Positions 24,569 to 32,500 of a stretch of 35,509 nucleotides of DNA are shown here, piece after piece. The position numbers were made by a program, and so were the translations under genes. The DNA is taken from NCBI RefSeq assembly GCF_003579925.1, contig NZ_QUAL01000137.1, positions 1 through 35,509 of the forward strand. The letters run 5' to 3'. The DNA is from Jiangella rhizosphaerae. GTDB taxonomy: Bacteria; Actinomycetota; Actinomycetes; Jiangellales; Jiangellaceae. The notes beneath the pieces are model-generated. The model searched no databases. It saw nothing but the letters and a program-made list of their open reading frames with translations, and had not been told where the DNA came from. Numbering within the stretch: the first letter of the stretch is position 1; each line of letters starts with the position of its first letter.

Positions 24569-24888
24569 GGTGCTCGCGCTGGGTGGCGTTGCTGTCGTCC
24601 AAGCGACAACGACGCGAGCCGATGAGCAGTGCAGATGACTGCGGGTCGCGGGATCAGCCGTGGCGACGTCGCCGTTGTCAGGGCCTCTTGCCCCTCGGCT
24701 GGTGGGCACCGGCCGCCGGCAGGTCGCTCAGGGCAGGTCGGTACGGCTCGACGGTGTAGACACCAGCGCCAACAGTTGGCCTCAGCGTCTACACCGCTGC
24801 GACCATGACCGCTCTCTGGCGGCGCACACCCCCGGCGATCAAGCGTGCCCGACGACCCATCCGACATCGGACTACGTGCGTCACAGAG
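24569..24888. other. Gene-free stretch with dyads next to tRNA-Arg
   Basis: About 320 bp with no credible coding frame. It holds an imperfect hairpin bounded by GCTCGCG/CGCGAGC (24572-24619). It also holds a striking nested dyad: CGGTGTAGAC (24752-24761) pairs with GTCTACACCG (24787-24796), and GCCAACAGTTGGC (24768-24780) sits inside. Nothing downstream is transcribed from it in an obvious way. It borders the 3' end of the tRNA gene, where elements can integrate, but no duplicated tRNA end was found. Confidence 0.5.
24752..24796. repeat. Nested inverted repeat
   Basis: The outer 10-bp arms are perfect, and an inner 13-bp palindrome with one central base lies off-centre between them. The form could be a regulator binding site, a structured RNA or an old recombination site. 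No U-tract follows. Confidence 0.6.
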
Positions 24889-24961
24889 TGCCCCCGGCAG
24901 GATTCGAACCTGCGACCCTCCGCTTAGGAGGCGGATGCTCTATCCCCTGAGCTACGAGGGC
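24889..24961 (-). tRNA. tRNA-Arg (anticodon CCU)
   Basis: A 73-nt cloverleaf on the minus strand. The acceptor GCCCTCG pairs with CGGGGGC and the discriminator is A. The D arm is GCTC/GAGC. The anticodon stem TCCGC/GCGGA has loop CTCCTAA, giving anticodon CCT for AGG codons. The T arm GCAGG/CCTGC has loop TTCGAAT. CCA is not encoded. The reader of a rare AGG codon is expected once per genome. Confidence 0.97.
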
Positions 24962-24971
24962 GGGCTGCGCC

Positions 24972-24977
24972 ATTCTA
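24972..24977 (-). promoter_or_regulatory. -10 box of tRNA-Arg
   Basis: TAGAAT on the minus strand, 10 bp before the mature 5' end, is close to the TATAAT consensus. No clear -35 hexamer is seen in the GC-rich DNA beyond. Confidence 0.5.
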
Positions 24978-25013
24978 TCCGCCGCGGACCGGCCGCCGCC
25001 GGGGGTCGGCGTC

Positions 25014-25019
25014 TACGCT
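25014..25019 (+). promoter_or_regulatory. -10 box of the pirin gene (leaderless)
   Basis: TACGCT matches TANNNT and ends 7 nt before the GTG at 25027, so transcription should start at or beside the start codon. Only a weak CAGGG ribosome site is present. Confidence 0.45.
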
Positions 25020-25026
25020 CGACAGG

Positions 25027-26004
25027 GTGAGCAACCTCGATGCGCGTCCAGCGGAGACGCGGTGTCACTCGGGCGACCACACCGGCCCGGCCACGATGCT
25101 GCTCCAGCCGCGCGACGTGCCGCTGGGCGGGATCCGCGCGATGCGGGTCAGCCGCACGCTGCCGCACCGCGAGCTGCCCACCGTCGGGGCGTGGTGCTTC
25201 CTCGACCAGTTCGGGCCGCAGCACACGGACATGGTGGTGCTGCCGCATCCGCACACCGGGCTGCAGACGGTCACCTGGCCGGTCCAGGGTGAGATCCACC
25301 ACCGCGACAGCGTCGGCAGCGACGTCGTCGTGAAGCCCGGGCAGCTGAACCTGATGACGAGTGGGCCGGGCATCGCGCACTCGGAGATCTCGCTCGGCGA
25401 GGCGCCGCTGCTGCACGGGCTGCAGCTGTGGGTCGCCCTGCCCGAAGCCGCCGCGGGCAACGCGGCGCCAGCCTTCGAGCAGCACACCGACCTCCCCGAG
25501 TACGACGGCGACGGCGTGCGCGCGACGGTGGTGGTCGGGGAGCTGGCGGGGACGACGTCGCCGGCGACGACGTACAGTCCGCTGCTCGGCGCCCAGCTCG
25601 ACCTCGAGCGACAGCGCGCGGCCACGATCGCGCTGCGGCCCGACTTCGAGCACGCCGTCCTCGTTCTCACCGGACGGGCGGCCGTCGCCGGGACGCCGCT
25701 GGAACCGGGGCTGCTGCTGTACCTCGGCACCGGCCGCGCCGAGCTCACGCTCGCCGCGGAGGACGAGGACACCACGCTGTTCCTGCTCGGCGGCGAACCG
25801 TTCCCGGATGACCTCGTCATGTGGTGGAACTTCGTTGGACGCAGCCATGAGGACATCGTCGCCGCGCGGGAGGAGTGGGAGCGGCCCGGCCAGGAGCGCT
25901 TCGGCATCGTCGCCGGTCACGGCGGCGACCGCATCCCGGCCCCGCCACTGCCGCCGCTGCGGCTCACCCCGCGCCGCCGTCGCACGACTCCGCCGGCGAA
26001 CTAG
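25027..26004 (+). CDS. Pirin family protein
   Basis: A protein of 325 residues with the two cupin domains of pirins. The N-terminal one contains HPHTGLQTVTW and GEIHHRDSVGSD, whose histidines and glutamate form the metal site, then GQLNLMTSGPGIAHSE, a pirin hallmark. LHGLQLWVALP follows. The second cupin is more divergent (EHAVLVLTGRAAVAGTPLEPG). LFLLGGEPFPDDLVMWWNFV and GRSHEDIVAAREEW close the fold. Homologues are iron proteins, some with quercetinase activity, others with regulatory roles; neither can be picked here. It is divergent from tRNA-Arg. Confidence 0.9.
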   Translation: MSNLDARPAETRCHSGDHTGPATMLLQPRDVPLGGIRAMRVSRTLPHRELPTVGAWCFLDQFGPQHTDMVVLPHPHTGLQTVTWPVQGEIHHRDSVGSDVVVKPGQLNLMTSGPGIAHSEISLGEAPLLHGLQLWVALPEAAAGNAAPAFEQHTDLPEYDGDGVRATVVVGELAGTTSPATTYSPLLGAQLDLERQRAATIALRPDFEHAVLVLTGRAAVAGTPLEPGLLLYLGTGRAELTLAAEDEDTTLFLLGGEPFPDDLVMWWNFVGRSHEDIVAAREEWERPGQERFGIVAGHGGDRIPAPPLPPLRLTPRRRRTTPPAN

Positions 26005-26077
26005 GACGAAGCCGTACCCTTCCGGCCGCTCCGTGCGATCACGCCTGTGAGGCGCGGCGCACATCCGGGAGGGGCCA

Positions 26078-26632
26078 CTGTCCATCGGAGCGGACTTCGA
26101 CGGCATCCTCGCGGCCGCGCGCGCCGGTGCGCCGTGGGCGTTCGAGCGCCTGTACGCCGACCTCGCGCCGGTCGTCGGCGGCTACGCGCGCCTGCAGGGC
26201 TCGACCGAGCCCGAGGACGTCACCAGCGAGGTGTTCCTCGGCGTGTTCGCCGGGCTGTCGTCGTTCACCGGCTCCGAGCAGCAGTTCCGGTCGTGGGTCT
26301 TCACCATCGCCTACCGGCGGGTCACCGACGAGCGCCGCCGGCGGTCGCGGCGTCCGGTGACGATGGACGCCGACCTCGAGATCGTCGAGAAGGTAGGCGG
26401 CGACGCCGAACAGGACGCCCTCGCCGAGCTGGGCCGGCGCCGCGTGCACGAGCTGTGCGCGGGCCTGTCCGACGACCAGCGCGAGGTGGTGCTGCTGCGC
26501 ATCCTCGCCGACCTGAGCGTCGAGGAGGTGGCCGGCATCGTGGGCAAGTCCGCGGGAGCGGTCAAGGCGCTGCAGCGCCGGGGACTCAACGCATTGCGGC
26601 GACAACTCGACCGGGAAGGCGTATCCGCATGA
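26078..26632 (+). CDS. ECF-type RNA polymerase sigma factor with apparent CTG start
   Basis: A protein of 184 residues with sigma region 2 (FERLYADLAPVVGGYARLQG, then EPEDVTSEVFLGVFAGLSSF and FRSWVFTIAYRRVTDERRRR) and region 4 (LSDDQREVVLLRILADLSVE, then EVAGIVGKSAGAVKALQRRG). The open frame has an in-frame TGA at 26048 and no ATG, GTG or TTG before region 2. The first usable codon is CTG at 26078, preceded by GGGAGGGG. It gives a normal ECF N-terminus, (M)SIGADFDGILAAA. The first GTG (26231) would remove half of region 2 and cannot give a working factor. It is followed by a coupled membrane protein, the likely anti-sigma factor. Confidence 0.82.
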   Translation: MSIGADFDGILAAARAGAPWAFERLYADLAPVVGGYARLQGSTEPEDVTSEVFLGVFAGLSSFTGSEQQFRSWVFTIAYRRVTDERRRRSRRPVTMDADLEIVEKVGGDAEQDALAELGRRRVHELCAGLSDDQREVVLLRILADLSVEEVAGIVGKSAGAVKALQRRGLNALRRQLDREGVSA

Positions 26633-27438
26633 GCGGCGCCGGCGATGGCAGGACTGACATGACACGAACCACCGTTCCCGACGACGCGACAGTCGAGGCG
26701 ATCCTCCGCGGTGTGCGGATCCCGCCCGGCGGACCCGACCTGCCCGAGCTGGCGGCGCTGTCGGATGCGGTGGAAGCCATCCGAAGGAGTGCAGATGAGG
26801 CCGTTCCCCCCACGGCTGAACTCGCCCGCCGCATCGCCCTCGGCGACTTCGCCGGCATCGCGCCGTCGCCGCCGCCGCACGTGCACCCCGTCCGCGCCCG
26901 GCTCGGCAGGAGGGTGGCGGCGATGAGCATGCGGACCAGGGCGGTCGTCGCGTTGGCGGCGATCTTCACCGGCTTCACCGGCGTCGCCGCGGCCGGCGCG
27001 CTGCCCGACGCCGCGCAGCAGCGCGTCGAGTCGGTGATCGAGACGGTCACGCCGATCTCGTTCGGCGAGTCCGACGAGGCCGGCGAGTTCGGCCAGGACG
27101 TCGCCGAGGACGCCCAGGACGGCGGCGTCGACGGCCAGGAGGTCAGCGAGGACGCGCAGGAACTTGGCAACAAGCCCGACGACCCGGGCCACGACCCGAC
27201 GCTGCCCCCGCTGCCGACGCCCGTGCCGACGACGCCGGGCGACCACCGGCCGGACACCCCCGGCCAGCCCGACGACGTGCCCGGCACCGATCCGACGGCG
27301 CCGGAGCAGCGCCCCACCGATCCGGCGGATCCGCCCGTTGCCCCCGACGAGCGACCCGCCGACCCCGCCGATCCCCCGTCCGGAGCGGAGGACCGGCAGC
27401 CCACCGAGCTACCCCAGCCCGGTGAGCGGCGGCCCTGA
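26629..27438 (+). CDS. Membrane protein, probable anti-sigma partner
   Basis: A protein of 269 residues whose ATG overlaps the sigma-factor stop as ATGA. The N-terminal 104 residues are cytosolic and helical. A single membrane segment spans about 105-124 (AVVALAAIFTGFTGVAAAGA). The outer part is acidic, then becomes a Pro/Asp-rich tail with near-repeats of RPTDPADPPVAPDE and RPADPADPPSG. No zinc-binding HxxxCxxC motif of classical ZAS anti-sigma domains is present. The assignment therefore rests on gene coupling and topology. It ends just before a strong bidirectional terminator. Confidence 0.72.
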   Translation: MSGAGDGRTDMTRTTVPDDATVEAILRGVRIPPGGPDLPELAALSDAVEAIRRSADEAVPPTAELARRIALGDFAGIAPSPPPHVHPVRARLGRRVAAMSMRTRAVVALAAIFTGFTGVAAAGALPDAAQQRVESVIETVTPISFGESDEAGEFGQDVAEDAQDGGVDGQEVSEDAQELGNKPDDPGHDPTLPPLPTPVPTTPGDHRPDTPGQPDDVPGTDPTAPEQRPTDPADPPVAPDERPADPADPPSGAEDRQPTELPQPGERRP

Positions 27439-27456
27439 CGACTCGTCGGGCCGCTC

Positions 27457-27496
27457 GGGGCGCGTCCGGTGACCCCACCATCACCGGACGCGCCCC
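27457..27496. terminator. Bidirectional terminator between convergent genes
   Basis: GGGGCGCGTCCGGTGA (27457-27472) pairs perfectly with 27481-27496 around an 8-nt loop. It lies between the stops of the anti-sigma-like gene (27438) and trpS (27516). U-tracts are absent, as is usual for actinomycete terminators. Confidence 0.85.
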
Positions 27497-27515
27497 GCAT
27501 CACTGCGGAGCCTCT

Positions 27516-28571
27516 TCAATACGCGCCCATCCCGAGCGCGTCCTGCACGTCGGCCAGCGTCGACTCGGCCAGCGCCGTGGCCCGCTCGGCGCCGTCCGCC
27601 AGCAGCGACCCGACCAGCCCTGGCTCCGCGGCGAACGCCGCACGCCGCTCCCGTACGGGCCGCAGCTCCTCGTTCACGACCTCGGTGACCAGCGCCTTCA
27701 GCATCGCCGACCCGCCGGAGCCGACCTGCGCCGCGACCTCATCCGGCGCGACGCCGAGGCAGAGCGCCGCGATCTCCACCAGTGACGACACGCCCGGCCG
27801 CCCGGCCGGGTCGTAGGTGATGTCACGACGAGCATCGGTCACCGAGCGCCTGATCAGCCGCGCCGTCTCGTCCGCCGTCGCCTTGAGCGCGATCGCGTTG
27901 CCGCGGCTCTTGCTCATCTTGCGGCCGTCGACGCCGAGCAGCCGCGGGGCCGGCGACAGCAGCGCCTGCGGCTCGCGGAACACCGCCCGCCCGCCGGCGT
28001 ACCGCTCGTTGAACCGCCGCGCGATGGTGCGGGTCTGCTCGACGTGCGGCAGCTGGTCGTCGCCGACGGGGACCAGGTTGCCGTGGCAGAACAGGATGTC
28101 CGCCGCCTGGTGGACCGGGTACGTCAGCAACAGCCCGCTGATCGACGCCAGGCCGGACGCCGCGGCCTCGTCCTTCACGGTCGGGTTCCGTTGCAGCTCG
28201 GCCACCGTCGTCAGTGAGAGGAACGGCAGCATGAGCTGATTCAGCGCCGGCACCGCGCTGTGCGCGAACACCGTCGTCCGGTCCGGGTCGATGCCGGCGG
28301 CGAGGTTGTCCAGGACGACCTCGCGCACGTTCGCGGCGATCTCGCCGGGCGAGAGCCGGTCGGTGATCACCTGGTAGTCGGCGACGACGAGAAAGGTCTC
28401 GACGCCCTGCCGCTGCAGCCGCACCCGGTTCAGCAGCGTCCCGAAGTAGTGCCCCAGATGCAGCGGGCCGGTCGGCCGGTCGCCGGTGAGGACGCGGTAC
28501 CGCGACGGATCGGCCGCCACGTCGGCCGGATCGGCCAGCAGCGGGGTGTCGAGGGTCGTGGTGAGGGTCAT
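27516..28571 (-). CDS. trpS: Tryptophanyl-tRNA synthetase, probable auxiliary type
   Basis: A protein of 351 residues, a class I synthetase that charges tRNA-Trp. The HIGH-type motif is in TGPLHLGHYFG (residues 34-44), and KMSKS is at 218-222 followed by RGNAI. LLTYPVHQAADILFCHGNLV and PVGDDQLPHVEQTRTIARRF are conserved TrpRS core. The ATG at 28571 follows GGAGAGC. Its leader encodes a Trp-rich peptide and alternative hairpins. In Streptomyces coelicolor the indolmycin-resistant auxiliary trpRS1 is controlled by ribosome-mediated attenuation. By analogy this may be an inducible second synthetase; whether another trpS exists in the genome cannot be seen here. Confidence 0.94.
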   Translation of the reverse strand: MTLTTTLDTPLLADPADVAADPSRYRVLTGDRPTGPLHLGHYFGTLLNRVRLQRQGVETFLVVADYQVITDRLSPGEIAANVREVVLDNLAAGIDPDRTTVFAHSAVPALNQLMLPFLSLTTVAELQRNPTVKDEAAASGLASISGLLLTYPVHQAADILFCHGNLVPVGDDQLPHVEQTRTIARRFNERYAGGRAVFREPQALLSPAPRLLGVDGRKMSKSRGNAIALKATADETARLIRRSVTDARRDITYDPAGRPGVSSLVEIAALCLGVAPDEVAAQVGSGGSAMLKALVTEVVNEELRPVRERRAAFAAEPGLVGSLLADGAERATALAESTLADVQDALGMGAY

Positions 28572-28574
28572 GAC

Positions 28575-28609
28575 GCTCTCCGTTCGGTGGGCAGGGCCAC
28601 CGCGAGAGC
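28575..28609 (-). promoter_or_regulatory. Hairpin occluding the trpS ribosome-binding site
   Basis: On the minus strand GCTCTC (28609-28604) can pair with GAGAGC (28580-28575), which is part of the Shine-Dalgarno, and CGGTGG with CCACCG inside it. The fold would hide the trpS ribosome site, offering translational control in addition to, or instead of, transcription termination. Confidence 0.55.
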
Positions 28610-28619
28610 TGTCACCTGG

Positions 28620-28681
28620 TCGGCCGCCGTCGCGGCGGCCGATGAGCATGCTGAGGTGGGCCGCCTACGAGGGCAGCCACC
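28620..28681 (-). promoter_or_regulatory. Trp attenuator: mutually exclusive hairpins upstream of trpS
   Basis: Read on the minus strand. Region 1 (28681-28672, GGTGGCTGCC, covering the Trp codons) can pair with region 2 (28665-28655, GGCGGCCCACC) with one bulge. Region 2's GGCGGCC can instead pair with GGCCGCC of region 3 (28642-28633). Regions 3 and 4 form a perfect 10-bp stem (TCGGCCGCCG with CGGCGGCCGA, 28642-28620) around CGA. This is the full 1:2, 2:3, 3:4 set of amino-acid attenuators. No U-tract follows the 3:4 stem. Confidence 0.8.
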
Positions 28682-28703
28682 ACACCAGCACGAGGGACTT
28701 CAC
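28665..28703 (-). CDS. Trp leader peptide of trpS (12 residues)
   Basis: The GTG at 28703 opens a frame encoding (M)KSLVLVWWLPS and then TAG. The two adjacent TGG codons (28682-28677) lie in region 1 of the attenuator. A ribosome stalled there for lack of charged tRNA-Trp would cover region 1 and free region 2 to form the antiterminator. A TAAGGT -10 box ends 6 nt before the GTG, so the leader is probably leaderless, although GGAGG is also adjacent. It is too short for routine gene calling. Confidence 0.82.
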   Translation of the reverse strand: MKSLVLVWWLPS

Positions 28704-28729
28704 GCCTCCACCTTACCGTGCCGCGCCCG

Positions 28730-29272
28730 TCAGCCGATGGGTGCGCAGTTCGCCCCGAGCTGCGTCATGCCGGCGACGAATCCGGCGGTCAGCTCGGCGG
28801 CCTGGGCGACCTGCTCGGGGGTCGCCTCGGCGGAGCTGTCCGTCAGCGTCGTCCACGCCTGCGCGGCCTGGTCGCCGACGGCGACCGCGGCGTTCGCCTG
28901 CGCCCGCTCGGCCTCGTCGGCGGGCAGCGGCACGTCGTGCACCGCCGCCACCAGCGCTCTCGTCCCCGTCTCGACCGCGGCGAGGTTGGCGACGTCCAGC
29001 CGGACCTCGGGACCCTGCGCCATGATCGGCTGTTCCGCCGCCACCGTCGTGCAGGCGTCGGTGACGCCCGCGGCCCAGTCCGCGATGGTGCCGGACGGGC
29101 GCGGCTCGCCGTCAGTCGCCGAGTCACCCGACCCGCCGCTGGACGCGACCAGCATCACGCCGACGACGGCCGCCACCAGCAGGAACGCCGCGGCCACCCC
29201 GAGGGTGAGCTTGGTGCGGCGCGGCGGCGGGCGGTGGGCGACGGCCGAGGGGACGTCCTCGAGCAGTTTCAC
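28730..29272 (-). CDS. Single-pass membrane-anchored exported protein, unknown function
   Basis: A protein of 180 residues with a short cytosolic head ending in Pro/Arg (HRPPPRRTK), a membrane anchor at about 22-43 (LTLGVAAAFLLVAAVVGVML), a Ser/Gly/Asp linker, then an outer helical domain. Two cysteines (in DACTTV and GANCAPIG) could form a disulfide across that domain. No enzymatic motif was recognised. The GTG start follows AAAGG. Its stop lies just before the trpS leader promoter on the same strand, but nothing indicates functional linkage. Confidence 0.72.
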   Translation of the reverse strand: MKLLEDVPSAVAHRPPPRRTKLTLGVAAAFLLVAAVVGVMLVASSGGSGDSATDGEPRPSGTIADWAAGVTDACTTVAAEQPIMAQGPEVRLDVANLAAVETGTRALVAAVHDVPLPADEAERAQANAAVAVGDQAAQAWTTLTDSSAEATPEQVAQAAELTAGFVAGMTQLGANCAPIG

Positions 29273-29531
29273 GACTCACACCTTTCGAGCCTGACGTGGT
29301 TCCGGTCTTCGTCCGTGCCGGAACCCCTCGCCCCCCGTGGACCGGCGACACTCTAGTCCCAACGCCGGCCGGCAGGCACATACCCGGTCGCACGGCCAAC
29401 CCCCGGCCTCGGACAAACCGGACAGCCTGCGGTCAAACCTGTGCACGTGTTCGGCTTGCCTCCACACCTGGGCGGCGTTCGCGAACTAACGTGCGGGGTG
29501 TGAGGCATCCGGAACCCCTGCTCCCGATCCC
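29273..29531. promoter_or_regulatory. Divergent intergenic region
   Basis: 258 bp between two divergent GTG-started genes. GTTCGCGAAC (29477-29486) is a perfect palindrome about 45 bp before the 29532 gene, next to a TAACGT that could be a -10 box. A TAGAGT on the minus strand near 29353 may serve the membrane-protein gene. No further gene is seen. Confidence 0.4.
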
Positions 29532-32500
29532 GTGAGCGCGATGCGCAGCGACGCCATCGCCGGCTCCGTTCCGACCCGGGCGGAGCTGGTCGCTCACGCC
29601 GTCGACGGGTGGAGTGGCGAGCTCGCCGCGCTCGGCGGGCGCGACCCGCTGCTGTCCTATCGCGACCTCAAGGTGGGGACGCTCGACCTCGCGGCGGCCG
29701 AACCGGAGGCCCGCAAGCTGCTGCTCGAGGGTGAGCCGGTTCTCGTCTCCAAGTTGTTCCCATACGAGCCGCTGCGGACGTCGGCGCTGCGGTCGGTGCG
29801 GGCCATCCGCGACAAGTCCCGCGAGCTGGCCGAGGAGCGCGGCATCGCCGTGTGCTACCTCGCCGTCGGCATCGCGACCTGGGCGAACCCGTTCGCCGCG
29901 CGCCGGCCGACGGCGCCGGTCATGCTCCGCTCGGCGGTCGTCGAGGCGCGCGACCCGGCCGAGACCGACTTCACCATCACCATCGCCGACGACCCGTTCG
30001 TCAACCCGGTGCTGCTGTGGGCGCTGGACACCCAGCTCGGGCTGCGGTTCGCCACCGACGACCTGCGCGACCCGGCCGGACGGCTGCGGTACGCGACGGT
30101 GGTCGAGCGGCTGCGCGAGTTCGCGCCCCCACACGTCGTCGACGGGTTCGCCATCGCGCACCGGGCGGTGCTCGCGACGTTCACCACGGTCCCGCTGGCG
30201 CTCAGCCGCGACCTCGGGGCGCTCGGCGTCGACCTGCAGCGTAACGACGTCGTCGCCGCCCTGGCCGGCGACCCCGCGGCGCTGTCCGCCGTCGCCCGGC
30301 CCGGCGCCGCGGCCGAGCCGCGCTACCGCGTCCTCGACACCGACAGCGAGCAGGACGAGGTGGTCGCGGCCGCCGCCGGCGACGGTCACCTGCGGGTCGC
30401 CGCGGCGCCCGGCACGGGCCGCACCCAGACCGTCGCGGCGCTGGTGGCCGAGCTGGTCGGACGGGGCCAGCGGGTGCTCGTCGTGGGCGAGAAGCGGGTC
30501 GTCCTCGACGACCTCGTCACCCGGCTGGACTCCGTCGGCCTGCGTGACGTCGTCCTCGACGCGGGGCGCACGCCGCCCGCTGCCGCCGTCCAGCAGATCG
30601 CCGAGACCGCCCGCCGGCTGCGGCAGGCCCGTCCCGGCGAGTTCGAGCACGTCACACCCGGCACCGCCGCCACGCTGGCGGCGGAACTGGACGCCTACCG
30701 CGACGCGATCCACGCCATCCGCCAGCCGTGGGGCTCGACGGCACACGAGGCGATGGTGCTGGTCGCGACGGCGCAGGAGTTCGCCCGGACGTCCGCGCGG
30801 GTCGACCCCGACGTCCTCGCGAGGTCCGGCAGCACCGCGCACGTCCGGCTGCAGCTGCGCGACTTCGCCAACATCGAGGGCCTGACGCTCACGGAGTCAG
30901 GCTCGCCGTGGTTCGGTTCCGACGTCCCCGACATCCGGGCCGCCGACGCCCTGCTGGGCACCGTCACCGAGCTGCGGGAACGGGCGCTGCCGCGGCTGAA
31001 GAACGCCGCCACCCGGGCCGCTGTCGAGGTCGGGCTGGCCGGGCCGGGGAGCGTCGCGGAGTGCCTCGAGACCGTCGACCTGCTGGCGTCGGTCGGGCGC
31101 ACCGTCGAGACGCTCGGCGCGCAGATCTGGGACGAGCCGCTCGAGGAGCTGGCCGCCGCCACCGGCGACCGCGCCTACCGCACGTCGCACGGCGTGACGA
31201 CCGGCTTCCTCGCACGCCGCAAGCTGCGCAAGCGGCTCGCCGACCTCACCGGCAAGGCCGGCCGGCAGCACCGTCCGCGGCTGCACGAGAGCCTCATCGC
31301 CGCGCAGCAGCAGCTGGCCACGTGGCGCGAGCGGTCGCGCGACGGCAAGCAGCCGCGCACCGGGCCGCACCTGGCCAACGCCGTCGACGCCGCGAAGGGC
31401 GTCCGGCACGCGCTGGCCACGCTGGCCGACGGCAACCCGCGCACCGCCGACCTCGAGCACCTGTCCTTCGCCGACGTCGCGAAGCGGCTGGACGAGCTGA
31501 TCGCCGACAGCGGCCACCTGCGTGCGCTGCCACGGCTGTACGAGCTGCAGGCCGAGCTGTCCGCCGCCGGGCTCGACGACCTCATCGCCGAGCTGCGCCG
31601 CCGCGGCATCGGCCCGGACCAGGTCGAGGCGGTCTTCGACTACGCCTGGTACTCCTCGCTGCTGGATCTGTGGCGCTCGACCGACCCCGCGCTCGGCCGC
31701 TTCGACCGGTACGCGCACGAGCGGCGGCTGGAGGAGTTCCGCGCCGCCGACATGGTCGAGGTGCGGGCCGCCGCCGGTCGGGTCCTGGAGGCGCGCCGGG
31801 CCCGGTTCGCCGAGGAGGCCGAGCAGCACGAGGGCCAGGCCGCGGTCCTGACCGAGTCGCCCGACGGCGCGCTGCCGGCCACGCCGCGCGAGCTGGTCGA
31901 GGAGGCGCCGGAGCTGGCGCTGGCGGCAGTGCCGTGCTGGGTGGCGTCGCCGTTGTCCGTCGCCGAGCTGCTGCCGCCGCGGCCGCTGTTCGACGTGGTC
32001 GTCGTCGAGGACGCCGGCCGGCTCGCCGTCGCCGAGGCCGTGCCGGCGCTGGCCCGCGGCGCCCGCGTCGTCCTCGTCGGCGACGACGACGTCGCGCGCC
32101 CGCCGTTCACCACCGCCGTCGAGCCCGCGCCGGACCCCGACGAGCAGGAGGGCCCCTGGGCGCAGGACCCGCCCGCCTCCGTCGTCGACCTGCTCCGCGA
32201 CGCGCTGCCGGAGCGGCTGCTCACCGGGCAGCACCGGGTCCGCGACGACCGCCTCGTCGGCTTCGCCGCCCGGACGACGCACGCCGGCCGGCTCACGACG
32301 GTCCCCGGCGTCGGCGGCACCGACCGCGTGACGATGGAGATCGTCGAGTCCGACCCCACCGCCGACGACCCCGTCGACAGCTCGTCCGACGAGGTCAACC
32401 GGGTCGTCGAGCTGGTCCTCGACCACGTCCGCAAGCGGCCGCACGAGAGCCTCGGCGTCGTGACGCTCGGGCCGCGGCACGCCGAGCGGCTGGACGCGGC

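Noticed and set aside
24565-24867. Minus-strand frame between the VOC gene and tRNA-Arg
   Set aside because: No domain, Cys/Arg/Pro-rich composition, no ribosome site, and it overlaps dyads. Judged non-coding.
24889-24961. Attachment site of an integrated element at the tRNA 3' end
   Set aside because: No duplicate of the tRNA 3' end, no integrase and no element genes were found in the window.
26231-26632. GTG 26231 as start of the sigma factor
   Set aside because: It would delete most of region 2, whose residues are clearly encoded in the same frame upstream.
28620-28642. The trpS-leader hairpin as a plain rho-independent terminator of the upstream gene
   Set aside because: The upstream gene on this strand already ends at 28730, and the hairpin lies within the leader with alternative pairings, which points to attenuation.
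29477-29486. GTTCGCGAAC as a LexA (SOS) box
   Set aside because: Actinobacterial SOS boxes have GAAC and GTTC in the opposite order around the spacer; this palindrome is inverted relative to that consensus.
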